A DNA stretch of 11,696 nt, from positions 1-11,696 of the forward strand of contig JAQTOL010000055.1 in NCBI GenBank assembly GCA_028748945.1, given 5' to 3'. Of the stretch, positions 1-7,340 are shown in pieces; position 1 is the stretch's first letter, and the number at the start of each line of letters is the position of its first letter. Both the position numbers and the translations under genes were made by a program. Origin of the DNA: Paludibacter sp. GTDB taxonomy: Bacteria; Bacteroidota; Bacteroidia; Bacteroidales; Paludibacteraceae. The notes under the pieces were generated by a model. That model did no database searches. It saw only the letters and a program-made list of their open reading frames with translations, and was not told the origin of the DNA.

Positions 1-446
1 TGAAAATAAATAACAAAAAATCACCCCGCCCCTTAACACATGATTTGATTAAAAATATCCTCAATGTATTTGAAGCTGACCTGCAAAAAGTGCTTATTTA
101 TGATATGATTAACGATGTTTTTTATTCCGAATTATATATTAAAAAAGGGGATAAAACTTTTATTGTAGATGCTCGTACTTCTGATGCTGTTGCGTTGGCT
201 GTTCGTTCCGATTGTCCTATTTTTATTAAATCAGAAATTTTAGAAGTTGTTGGTGTAGCGGTAGAACCTTCTGAAATTGAAGAAAATACCAATGCTACGG
301 ATTTAAATTTGGAAGAACTCACTGTTGATGACTTAAATATACTTTCATTGGAAGAATTAAATGATATGCTTAAATTAGCACTTGAGGAAGAAAAATATGA
401 ACTGGCAGTAAGTATCAGGGATGCAATTAAACGAAAAAGTGTTTAG
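1..446 (+). CDS. Bifunctional nuclease family protein (DUF151 plus UVR motif), 5' end missing
   Basis: The reading frame is open from base 3 to the stop at 444-446, so the gene begins left of the window and about 147 C-terminal residues are visible. A TTG at base 45 could be mistaken for a start, but in-frame codons before it read S-P-R-P-L-T-H-D-L, matching the conserved 'RPLTHDL' stretch of DUF151 proteins, so TTG is internal. Next come the conserved 'VFYSELYI' strand and the 'DARTSDAVALAVR' motif of the DUF151 core. An acidic linker leads to a C-terminal UVR-like helix pair ('LNDMLKLALEEEKYELAV', then 'IRDAIKR'). DUF151 proteins are reported to have DNase/RNase activity; the UVR motif is a UvrB/UvrC-type interaction helix. 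The cellular role in Bacteroidota is not established. The nucleoside transporter gene starts 88 bases downstream on the same strand, so cotranscription is possible but unproven. Confidence 0.9.
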   Translation, partial: KINNKKSPRPLTHDLIKNILNVFEADLQKVLIYDMINDVFYSELYIKKGDKTFIVDARTSDAVALAVRSDCPIFIKSEILEVVGVAVEPSEIEENTNATDLNLEELTVDDLNILSLEELNDMLKLALEEEKYELAVSIRDAIKRKSV

Positions 447-534
447 AAAAAGTTTTAAGTTAATGAACTGAATAGATTGAAAATAAATCACTTGTTATCA
501 AATAACCAAAATCAAATACATAAACATTATTATC

Positions 535-1788
535 ATGGGGTTAAAATTTCGTCTTACATTAATGAATTTCCTGCAGTTTTTTATTTGGGGTTCATGGCTC
601 ATTACAATCGGAGGTTACTGGTTTCAGAATAAAGGTTGGTCGGGAACTGAATTTGGAGCTATTTTTTCGACTATGGGTATTGCTTCCCTTTTTATGCCGG
701 CATTAGCCGGAGTTATTGCAGACCGATGGATTAATGCGGAAAAACTTCTTGGTGCATTTCATTTAATGGGCGCAATATGTTTGTTTCTGGTTCCTCAGAT
801 GACAACGCCAACGGAGATGTTCACCCTGATGCTGGTGAATATGATGTTCTATATGCCAACTATCTCATTGTCAATAACAGTAAGTTATTCGGCCATGAAA
901 AAAGCCAATATGGACGTTGTGAAAGAATATCCTCCGATTCGGGTTTTTGGAACTATTGGGTTTATTGTTGCCATGTGGACAGTCAGCTTATTAAGAATAG
1001 AAACTACAGCCATACAATTTTATGTAGCATCAATTGCATCGGTTGTACTTGGATTTTATGCATTTACATTACCAAAATGTGATGTAAATAAATCGGTTGA
1101 GAAAAAAACCTTGGTGGAATCGTTGGGTCTGAAAGCATTTACATTGTTCAAAGACAGTAAAATGGCAATGTTTTTTATTTTTTCTATGTTACTGGGTGCA
1201 GCCCTGCAACTTACAAATGCATATGGCGATACTTTTTTACACGATTTTGCAAAAGTTCCTGCTTACAAGGATTTGGTTGCAATCAAATATCCGGCAATTA
1301 TCATGTCAATTTCTCAAATGTCGGAAACACTCTTCATTCTTACAATTCCGTTCTTTTTGAGAAGATTCGGAATTAAAAAAGTGATGTTATTCAGTATGAT
1401 TGCCTGGGTACTACGATTTGGATTGTTTGGTCTTGGAAATCCTGCCGGTGGACTTTGGATGATTATCCTTTCATGTATTATTTATGGAATGGCTTTTGAC
1501 TTTTTTAATATTTCAGGATCTTTGTATGTTGAAACACAAACCGATTCAAGAATACGGGCCAGTGCTCAGGGTGTGTTTATGATGATGACAAACGGATTTG
1601 GTGCAATTTTAGGCAGTTGGACGAGCGGATTATTAATAGATCATTTCTTTAAAGCCGAAAACGGTGATTTTCAATGGCCCGGAATTTGGTTTACTTTCGC
1701 CGCATATTCACTTGTCGTTGCAATTTTGTTTGCCATATTTTTCAAACATAAACACGATCCGAATAAATTACAAAATATAAATCATTGA
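535..1788 (+). CDS. nupG: Nucleoside:H+ symporter, NupG-type MFS permease
   Basis: This 417-residue inner-membrane protein has the length and about 12 hydrophobic segments of the nucleoside:H+ symporter family (E. coli NupG and XapB, about 418 residues). It starts with a first helix rich in aromatic residues ('NFLQFFIWGSWLITIGGYW', 11-29). It carries the MFS loop 2-3 signature 'GVIADRW' (59-65) and the family motif 'YPPIRVFGTIGF' (132-143). The second half has the usual cytoplasmic loop, then 'FDFFNISGSLYVE'-type helices near 325-337. It should take up purine and pyrimidine nucleosides with protons; the exact substrate cannot be read from sequence. The 88-base upstream gap shows no convincing -33/-7 promoter, so it may be transcribed with the DUF151 gene. 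ATG at 535 is chosen because the protein then starts right at the first helix, as in the family. It converges on dnaB. The symbol rests on family resemblance only. Confidence 0.88.
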   Translation: MGLKFRLTLMNFLQFFIWGSWLITIGGYWFQNKGWSGTEFGAIFSTMGIASLFMPALAGVIADRWINAEKLLGAFHLMGAICLFLVPQMTTPTEMFTLMLVNMMFYMPTISLSITVSYSAMKKANMDVVKEYPPIRVFGTIGFIVAMWTVSLLRIETTAIQFYVASIASVVLGFYAFTLPKCDVNKSVEKKTLVESLGLKAFTLFKDSKMAMFFIFSMLLGAALQLTNAYGDTFLHDFAKVPAYKDLVAIKYPAIIMSISQMSETLFILTIPFFLRRFGIKKVMLFSMIAWVLRFGLFGLGNPAGGLWMIILSCIIYGMAFDFFNISGSLYVETQTDSRIRASAQGVFMMMTNGFGAILGSWTSGLLIDHFFKAENGDFQWPGIWFTFAAYSLVVAILFAIFFKHKHDPNKLQNINH

Positions 1789-1794
1789 TTTTAT

Positions 1795-1840
1795 AAAAAA
1801 GAAAGCAGAAAATGATCCATCATTTTCTGCTTTCTTTTTT
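1795..1840. terminator. Bidirectional intrinsic terminator shared by the nucleoside symporter gene and dnaB
   Basis: A perfect 15-bp inverted repeat (1801-1815 paired with 1820-1834) encloses the 4-base loop TCCA. It is flanked by six A (1795-1800) and six T (1835-1840), so either strand gives a hairpin followed by a U tract. The stops of the converging genes lie 6 bases to the left of the A tract and 14 bases to the right of the T tract, which suits a two-way terminator. Confidence 0.92.
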
Positions 1841-1854
1841 ATGACTACTGTTGA

Positions 1855-3408
1855 TTAAAATGGAACTTCGTTGTTTTTACCTGTCCCCATTAAAGGATTT
1901 GAAGGGGTTATTAAAGCTCCATTATTATAGAAATCTGCACCTGGAGCCACATCATTCATCTTTGATGAAATTGTCTGATATCCGCTAAAAGGATTATCGT
2001 TACTATCGGAATCGTCTAAATTTAAAAATTTAGCAAATACATTCTTGAACTTTAATTGAACATCACCCGTAGCACCATTACGGTGTTTAGCTACAATAAT
2101 CTCAGCAATACCTAATAAGGAATTCCCTTTTGCATCTTCAGTAAGATGATAATATTCAGGGCGGTGAATAAAACAAACCATATCGGCATCCTGCTCGATG
2201 GCTCCCGATTCACGTAAGTCGGAAAGTTGCGGACGTTTACCTTCCAAACCGGAACGACCTTCAACACCACGATTTAGCTGAGATAATGCAATTATTGGAA
2301 TATCTAATTCTTTAGCCAATCCTTTTAACGATCGGGAAATAATACTTACTTCCTGTTCACGGCTACCGAAACTCATACCACTTGCGTTCATCAACTGCAA
2401 ATAGTCAATAATCAAACATTGAACTTTGTGCTCTTTTACCAGGCGACGTGCTTTACTTCGAAGTTCGAAAATGGATAAACTTGGTGTATCATCCACAAAA
2501 ATTGGCGCATCAATCAGTTCTTTTATATCTCTGTCCAATTTTGCCCATTCAGCTGTATCCAATTGTCCGTTCTTTACTTTCTCCCCTTCAAGTTCACAAA
2601 CATTCATGATTAAACGGTTAACCAACTGAACATTTGACATTTCAAGAGAAAAAATAGCAACCGGAGTGTTGTGATCAACTCCCATGTTTTTCGCCATTGA
2701 AAGTACAAAGGCTGTTTTTCCCATGGCGGGACGGGCAGCTATGATGATTAAGTCGGAGCGTTGCCAGCCGGAAGTGATTTTATCGAGGCTATGAAAACCT
2801 GTTGCTACCCCGCTTGCACCTTGTTTTGTTGCAGCAAGTTGCATCCGCTTGATGGCTTCATCGATCACCGGACTTATCTGCGTCACATCTTTCTTCAGGT
2901 TTCGTTGCGAAACTTCAAATAACATGCCTTCAGCTTCCTGCATTAAATCGTCTACATCCGATTTGTCATCGAAAGCTTTGGTTTGAATTTCGCTGGAGAT
3001 ACGTATCAGTTCACGTGCCAGAAATTTTTGAACAATAATGCGGGAATGATATTCCAGATGCGCAGCCGAAGAAACCTTGGCCGTCAACAAGGTAATATAA
3101 TATGGACCGCCAATGTCATCAATAGTACCACTTTTGCGCAATTGCTCGGTTACCGTGTGCATATCAACCGGTTCCTGATGCATTGCCAAAGTCATAATGG
3201 CTTCAAATATCTTTTGATGCGCCACTTTATAGAAACATTCCGGTTTCAAAATTTCTGAAATAATGGAATAGGCATCTTTTTCAATCATGATGGCACCCAA
3301 AACCGCTTCTTCCAATTCGGTCGCCTGAGGTGGCAACTTTCCGTATTCATTTGCCTGAATAGGAGCAGGGCTTGTTGGATTCTTACTGTAATTGCGTTTT
3401 TCTGCCAT
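1855..3408 (-). CDS. dnaB: Replicative DNA helicase DnaB
   Basis: This is the hexameric 5'-to-3' helicase that unwinds DNA ahead of the replication fork. From the chosen start it has 517 residues. The N-terminal DnaB domain begins at 'LPPQATELEEAVLGA' (25-39). The RecA-like ATPase follows, with Walker A 'ARPAMGKTAF' (225-234), Walker B 'CLIIDYLQLM' (331-340), 'ALSQLNRGVE' (374-383), 'LSDLRESGAIEQDAD' (395-409) and the arginine-finger loop 'KHRNGATG' (441-448). There is no intein, which this gene often carries in other bacteria. The frame stays open to an ATG at 3474, but that would add 22 atypical residues and lie upstream of the candidate promoter (3436-3465). The start 'MAEKRNYSK' at 3408 is therefore preferred. 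About 50 C-terminal residues beyond the ATPase core are low in conservation and end in Val-Pro-Phe, resembling an SSB tail tip. The gene is divergent from ispE. Confidence 0.96.
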   Translation of the reverse strand: MAEKRNYSKNPTSPAPIQANEYGKLPPQATELEEAVLGAIMIEKDAYSIISEILKPECFYKVAHQKIFEAIMTLAMHQEPVDMHTVTEQLRKSGTIDDIGGPYYITLLTAKVSSAAHLEYHSRIIVQKFLARELIRISSEIQTKAFDDKSDVDDLMQEAEGMLFEVSQRNLKKDVTQISPVIDEAIKRMQLAATKQGASGVATGFHSLDKITSGWQRSDLIIIAARPAMGKTAFVLSMAKNMGVDHNTPVAIFSLEMSNVQLVNRLIMNVCELEGEKVKNGQLDTAEWAKLDRDIKELIDAPIFVDDTPSLSIFELRSKARRLVKEHKVQCLIIDYLQLMNASGMSFGSREQEVSIISRSLKGLAKELDIPIIALSQLNRGVEGRSGLEGKRPQLSDLRESGAIEQDADMVCFIHRPEYYHLTEDAKGNSLLGIAEIIVAKHRNGATGDVQLKFKNVFAKFLNLDDSDSNDNPFSGYQTISSKMNDVAPGADFYNNGALITPSNPLMGTGKNNEVPF

Positions 3409-3435
3409 TTTATATTTCAATTTTTTTGTGGGATT

Positions 3436-3465
3436 CAAAATTACAAAACATTTGTGAAACTCAAA
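3436..3465 (-). promoter_or_regulatory. Candidate dnaB promoter, Bacteroidota consensus
   Basis: On the minus strand a TTTG (-33 element, plus-strand 3462-3465) is followed after 18 bases by TAATTTTG (-7 element, plus-strand 3436-3443), an exact match to TAnnTTTG. Transcription would start near 3430, giving a leader of about 20 bases before the ATG at 3408. This excludes the upstream ATG at 3474 as the start in this transcript. Confidence 0.7.
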
Positions 3466-3496
3466 AAAAAACATTTCAACAGATGTTGATAACTTT

Positions 3497-3527
3497 ATTA
3501 ATTATTCCTCAAAAAATATTACTTTTG
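3497..3527 (+). promoter_or_regulatory. Candidate ispE promoter (-7 element good, -33 weak)
   Basis: TACTTTTG at 3520-3527 matches the TAnnTTTG -7 consensus exactly. The best -33 element at the expected distance is only ATTA (3497-3500), 19 bases upstream, one mismatch from the TTG core. The predicted transcript would start near 3533 with a leader of about 80 bases before ispE. It lies back to back with the dnaB promoter, about 55 bases apart. Confidence 0.45.
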
Positions 3528-3615
3528 ATACCAAATAAGATGAGACCCGAATATCCTGAAAAGCAAATATTGAAAACGGAAAATCGGAAATATTTAAATT
3601 ATAAATTGTTTTAGA

Positions 3616-4434
3616 ATGCTCTTATACCCAAATGCCAAAATTAATCTAGGACTAAACGTTGTCGAACGTAGAACCGATGGTTACCACAATATTGAAACTG
3701 TCTTTTATCCTATTGGTCTGAGCGATGTGTTGGAAATTGAACCGTCTGAAACCTGTATGGATTATAGTTTTTCATCTTCCGGAATTCCGATTGATGGCGA
3801 TCCCGAAGATAATTTAATTGTCAGGGCCTATCGCTTGCTTCGAAGAGAATATCAGATTCCGCCAGTAGATATATCGCTTTTCAAACAAATTCCATTTGGT
3901 GCAGGTTTAGGAGGCGGTTCATCCGATGCAGCTTTTATGTTGAAAGGATTGAACGAGTTATTCGAATTAAAGATTACTACCAAAAAACTCGAACGTCTGG
4001 CTGCAAAGTTGGGTGCCGATTGTCCTGTTTTTATTCAAAATAAGCCTGTATTTGCTACCGGAACAGGGAATGTATTCACACAAATAGATTTGACGCTTAA
4101 AGATAAGTTTTTGGTTTTGGTAAAACCCGACATACATGTTTCTACTCCTGAAGCTTATTCCCTGATAATTCCTGAAAACCCTGAGTTTTCGTTACGCGAA
4201 TTAATAAAAAAACCAATATCAGAATGGAAATCATTGATAAAGAATGATTTTGAAAAATCCGTTTTTATAAAATATCCGGCTATTGAAATAATTAAAAATA
4301 ATTTATACGATATAGGGGCAACATATGCTTCCATGTCCGGTTCCGGTTCTTCAGTGTATGGTATCTTTGAATCGAAACCAAAAAAGACTGAGTTATTTGA
4401 AGGTTGTTTTGTGGCTGGTGGAATAATTGAATAG
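3616..4434 (+). CDS. ispE: 4-diphosphocytidyl-2-C-methyl-D-erythritol kinase
   Basis: This GHMP-superfamily kinase phosphorylates CDP-methylerythritol at the 2-hydroxyl with ATP, the fourth step of the MEP isoprenoid pathway, in the cytoplasm. The 272 residues are close to the usual length (283 in E. coli). Motif 1 is 'PNAKINLGLNV' (5-15), with Lys8 equivalent to the catalytic lysine. 'DGYHNIETVF' (21-30) contacts substrate. The glycine-rich ATP loop is 'PFGAGLGGGSSDAA' (93-106). 'LGADCPVF' (132-139) holds the catalytic Asp135. Motif 3 is 'MSGSGSSVYGIF' (240-251). All key residues are present. The ATG at 3616 puts motif 1 at the very N-terminus, as in the family. It is preceded by no clear Shine-Dalgarno sequence. 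A separate gyrA promoter follows, so it is probably a single-gene unit. Confidence 0.97.
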   Translation: MLLYPNAKINLGLNVVERRTDGYHNIETVFYPIGLSDVLEIEPSETCMDYSFSSSGIPIDGDPEDNLIVRAYRLLRREYQIPPVDISLFKQIPFGAGLGGGSSDAAFMLKGLNELFELKITTKKLERLAAKLGADCPVFIQNKPVFATGTGNVFTQIDLTLKDKFLVLVKPDIHVSTPEAYSLIIPENPEFSLRELIKKPISEWKSLIKNDFEKSVFIKYPAIEIIKNNLYDIGATYASMSGSGSSVYGIFESKPKKTELFEGCFVAGGIIE

Positions 4435-4531
4435 AAAATACAATATATTTCACTGGTTATCAGTCGAAATATTATATGTTATAATCGAATATAAAACAAG
4501 GTTTTTGGTGGAAATTTTTATAGAGAAACAC

Positions 4532-4562
4532 TTGCCAAATTCAAGAAAAAGCAGTACTTTAG
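4532..4562 (+). promoter_or_regulatory. Candidate gyrA promoter
   Basis: TTG (4532-4534) is followed after 20 bases by TACTTTAG (4555-4562), which differs from TAnnTTTG only at the seventh base (A for T). Transcription would start near 4568, leaving an A-rich leader of about 30 bases before the gyrA ATG at 4598. The rest of the 163-base gap after ispE shows nothing else convincing, including no clear ispE terminator. Confidence 0.55.
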
Positions 4563-4597
4563 TGCGATTTTTCAGATAGAAACAAAATTAAAAATAG

Positions 4598-7258
4598 ATG
4601 ATTGACGAAGACAGAATTATTAAGGTAAATATTGACGAAGAGATGAAATCTTCGTATATCGATTATTCCATGTCGGTGATTGTATCACGGGCATTGCCTG
4701 ATGTACGTGATGGATTTAAACCGGTACACCGCAGGGTGTTATTTGGTATGAATGAGTTGGGAAATAATTCCGACAAGCCCTATAAAAAATCTGCCAGAAT
4801 TGTTGGGGAAGTAATGGGTAAATATCACCCGCACGGTGATTCTTCCATATATGGCACATTAGTTCGTATGGCACAACATTGGTCCTTACGTTATCCTTTA
4901 GTAGATGGACAAGGTAACTTTGGTTCGGTCGATGGCGACAGTCCGGCTGCCATGCGTTATACCGAAGCCCGTTTACGCAAGATATCGGAAGATATGCTGA
5001 TTGATATCAATAAAGATACAGTTGATTTTCAACTGAACTTTGATGATACAATGAAGGAGCCGACCGTTTTACCCAGTCGTATACCAAACTTATTAGTCAA
5101 TGGTTCGTCGGGTATTGCAGTGGGTATGGCTACCAATATGGCCCCTCATAACTTAACTGAAGTTGTTGATGGTATCGTCGCTTATATAGATAATAATGAC
5201 ATTGAAATTTCTGAAATTATTAAATTCATTAAAGCACCTGATTTTCCTACAGGTGGTATCATTTATGGTTATGCTGGTGTTAAAGAAGCACTTGAAACCG
5301 GGCGTGGTCGTATTGTAGTTCGTTCTAAAGTGGAAATCGAAACGGATGCTTCGGGGCGTGAAAAAATCATTATCAATGAAATTCCTTATCAGGTAAATAA
5401 AGTTGAGTTGATTAAAGCTGTTGTGGCATTGGTGATTGATAAAAAAGTGGAAGGAATTGCCCATATCAATGATGAATCTGACCGGGATGGTATGCGTATT
5501 GTGGTTGATATTAAACGGGATGCCAATTCAAGCGTAGTTTTAAATAAACTATTTAAATACACTGCCTTACAAACCTCATTTAGTGTAAATAATATTGCCC
5601 TGGTGAATGGACGTCCACGCATGTTGAATGTGAAGGATTTGATTCATTATTTTGTAGAACATCGTCATGAAGTAGTCATCCGACGCACCCAATTTGAACT
5701 GGGTGAAGCCGAAAAACGTGCTCATTTACTGGAAGGTTTCATGATTATTCTGGATAATCTGGATGAAGCCATAAAACTAATCCGTGAATCAAAAACCCCT
5801 GAAGATGCACGTAATGCATTGATGGAACGTTTTGGATTGTCAGATATCCAGTCACGTGCCGTCGTTGAAATGCGCTTGCGTCAACTTACAGGAATGGAGC
5901 AGGATAAACTTCGAGCCGAATATGAAGAAGTATTGAATATTATCGCCCGCTTAAAAGAAATTTTGGCAAATGTCGATTTGCGGATGCAAATTATTAAAGA
6001 CGAATTGCTGGAAGTGAAAGCCAAATATGGTGATGCCCGTCGTACACAAATTGTTTATTCATCAGAAGAGTTCAACCCCGAAGATTTTTATTCGGATGAT
6101 GAAATGATTATTACCATATCACATTTAGGATATATAAAACGGACAGCGTTATCGGAATTCAGATCTCAAAATCGTGGTGGAGTCGGTTCCAAAGGAAGTG
6201 ATTCACGCGACGAAGATTTTATTGAATATATTTACCCTGCTTCGATGCACAATACCATGTTGTTCTTTACTTCAAAAGGAAAATGTTATTGGTTAAAAGT
6301 TTATGACATTCCCGAAGGAAGTAAAAATTCGAAAGGACGTGCAATTCAGAATATGCTGAATATAGATGGTGACGATAAGGTGAATGCATTTATTCGGGTT
6401 AAAGGCTTGACTGATAGCGAATATATTAATTCTCATTATCTTGTTTTCTGTACCAAAAACGGTGTAATTAAAAAAACTTCGTTGGAAGCATATTCCCGCC
6501 CACGTCAGAATGGTGTAAACGCCATTACCATACGTGAGGATGATCAGGTTATTCAGGTTCGTTTGACCGATGGAAATTCTGAAGTGCTTATGGCAAACCG
6601 TAATGGTCGTGCGATACGTTTCCATGAATCGAAAGTACGTGAAATGGGTCGTACTGCAACCGGAGTTAGAGGAATGACACTGGATGATGATGGTCAGGAC
6701 GAAGTGGTTGGTATGATTTGTGTTAATAAGAAAGAGAGCGAGAATATTATGGTCGTATCCCAATTGGGTTATGGAAAACGTACATTGCTCGATGAAATTG
6801 ATGAAGATGGCAATTTGCTTTTGGATGAAAACGGAGATACAATTCCAGTATATCGTGTAACAAACCGTGGCGGTAAGGGTGTTAAAACTATTAATATCAC
6901 CGAAAAGACGGGTAAACTCGTTTCTATCAAAAGTGTTACTGATGAAAATGATTTAATGATTATCAATAAATCCGGTATCACTATTCGATTAAAAGTTGTT
7001 GATTTCAGGGTTATGGGACGTGCTACTCAGGGTGTCCGTTTAATCAACCTTGAAAAACGTAACGACGAAATTGCATCGGTATGTAAAGTGTTATCCGAAG
7101 CGGCTGAAGAAGCAGCCAATCTAATCGTAGAAGAAATCGAAGAAACTCAAATTGAAGACGATGAGGTCAAAGGTTTAGAAAATACCGGAAATTCAGATTC
7201 GATAGAGTATTCAGAATCAGAAGATGATTCTGAATCGGTTGAAGATTCAGAAGAATAA
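4598..7258 (+). CDS. gyrA: DNA gyrase subunit A
   Basis: GyrA is the DNA-cutting subunit of gyrase (A2B2), which adds negative supercoils using ATP hydrolysed by GyrB. The 886 residues compare with 875 in E. coli. The N-terminal winged-helix/tower part includes '[18 protein letters not shown]' (31-48) and the catalytic tyrosine Tyr121 in '[10 protein letters not shown]' (117-126). The tower and coiled coil run to about 485. The C-terminal beta-pinwheel (about 500-830) contains the GyrA box variant 'QNRGGVG' (524-530), which marks gyrase rather than topoisomerase IV. A second RGG-type copy, 'NRGGKGV', is at 756-762. An acidic Ser/Glu/Asp tail covers about 844-886. In the quinolone-resistance region the residues are Ser82 (E. 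coli Ser83) and Gly86 (E. coli Asp87), encoded TCT and GGC. The start ATG at 4598 fits the family N-terminus. The gene probably has its own promoter about 40 bases upstream. Confidence 0.98.
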   Translation: MIDEDRIIKVNIDEEMKSSYIDYSMSVIVSRALPDVRDGFKPVHRRVLFGMNELGNNSDKPYKKSARIVGEVMGKYHPHGDSSIYGTLVRMAQHWSLRYPLVDGQGNFGSVDGDSPAAMRYTEARLRKISEDMLIDINKDTVDFQLNFDDTMKEPTVLPSRIPNLLVNGSSGIAVGMATNMAPHNLTEVVDGIVAYIDNNDIEISEIIKFIKAPDFPTGGIIYGYAGVKEALETGRGRIVVRSKVEIETDASGREKIIINEIPYQVNKVELIKAVVALVIDKKVEGIAHINDESDRDGMRIVVDIKRDANSSVVLNKLFKYTALQTSFSVNNIALVNGRPRMLNVKDLIHYFVEHRHEVVIRRTQFELGEAEKRAHLLEGFMIILDNLDEAIKLIRESKTPEDARNALMERFGLSDIQSRAVVEMRLRQLTGMEQDKLRAEYEEVLNIIARLKEILANVDLRMQIIKDELLEVKAKYGDARRTQIVYSSEEFNPEDFYSDDEMIITISHLGYIKRTALSEFRSQNRGGVGSKGSDSRDEDFIEYIYPASMHNTMLFFTSKGKCYWLKVYDIPEGSKNSKGRAIQNMLNIDGDDKVNAFIRVKGLTDSEYINSHYLVFCTKNGVIKKTSLEAYSRPRQNGVNAITIREDDQVIQVRLTDGNSEVLMANRNGRAIRFHESKVREMGRTATGVRGMTLDDDGQDEVVGMICVNKKESENIMVVSQLGYGKRTLLDEIDEDGNLLLDENGDTIPVYRVTNRGGKGVKTINITEKTGKLVSIKSVTDENDLMIINKSGITIRLKVVDFRVMGRATQGVRLINLEKRNDEIASVCKVLSEAAEEAANLIVEEIEETQIEDDEVKGLENTGNSDSIEYSESEDDSESVEDSEE

Positions 7259-7269
7259 TTCATTAAAAG

Positions 7270-7301
7270 AAGTGGACTGACCTGATGATGTCAGTTCACT
7301 T
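7270..7301 (+). terminator. Possible hairpin after gyrA, weak terminator or processing site
   Basis: A 12-bp stem (7270-7281 with 7290-7301, including one G-T pair) encloses an 8-base loop, 12 bases after the gyrA stop. No T tract follows, so it is not a standard intrinsic terminator. It may pause or stabilise the transcript and allow read-through into the TPR gene at 7341, which has no clear promoter of its own. Confidence 0.4.
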
Positions 7302-7340
7302 AAACAAAATAGTATTAATTTAAAAAAATAATAACTCGTC

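Noticed and set aside
45..446. A complete 133-residue protein starting at TTG 45
   Set aside because: Codons before it are open to the window edge and encode the conserved RPLTHD motif, so the gene is truncated rather than short.
494..506. A 5-bp inverted repeat (GTTAT-CAA-ATAAC) before the nucleoside symporter gene
   Set aside because: It is too short to stand out in AT-rich sequence, and no promoter could be tied to it.
3409..3474. A 22-residue N-terminal extension of DnaB from the ATG at 3474
   Set aside because: The extension is not DnaB-like, and the consensus promoter at 3436-3465 lies inside it, so the usual transcript would not contain that start.
3372..3614. An 80-codon plus-strand ORF overlapping the start of dnaB
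   Set aside because: It is antisense to dnaB for its first part, crosses the candidate promoters, and has no recognisable domain. Only its last 24 codons were kept, as a speculative upstream ORF.
6293..6763. A 156-codon minus-strand ORF inside gyrA
   Set aside because: It is antisense to the conserved GyrA beta-pinwheel, rich in His/Asn/Thr as expected of a shadow frame, and matches no family I know.
7209..7235. An 11-bp inverted repeat as a terminator
   Set aside because: It lies inside the gyrA coding tail with no T tract and follows from the repetitive Ser/Glu/Asp codons.
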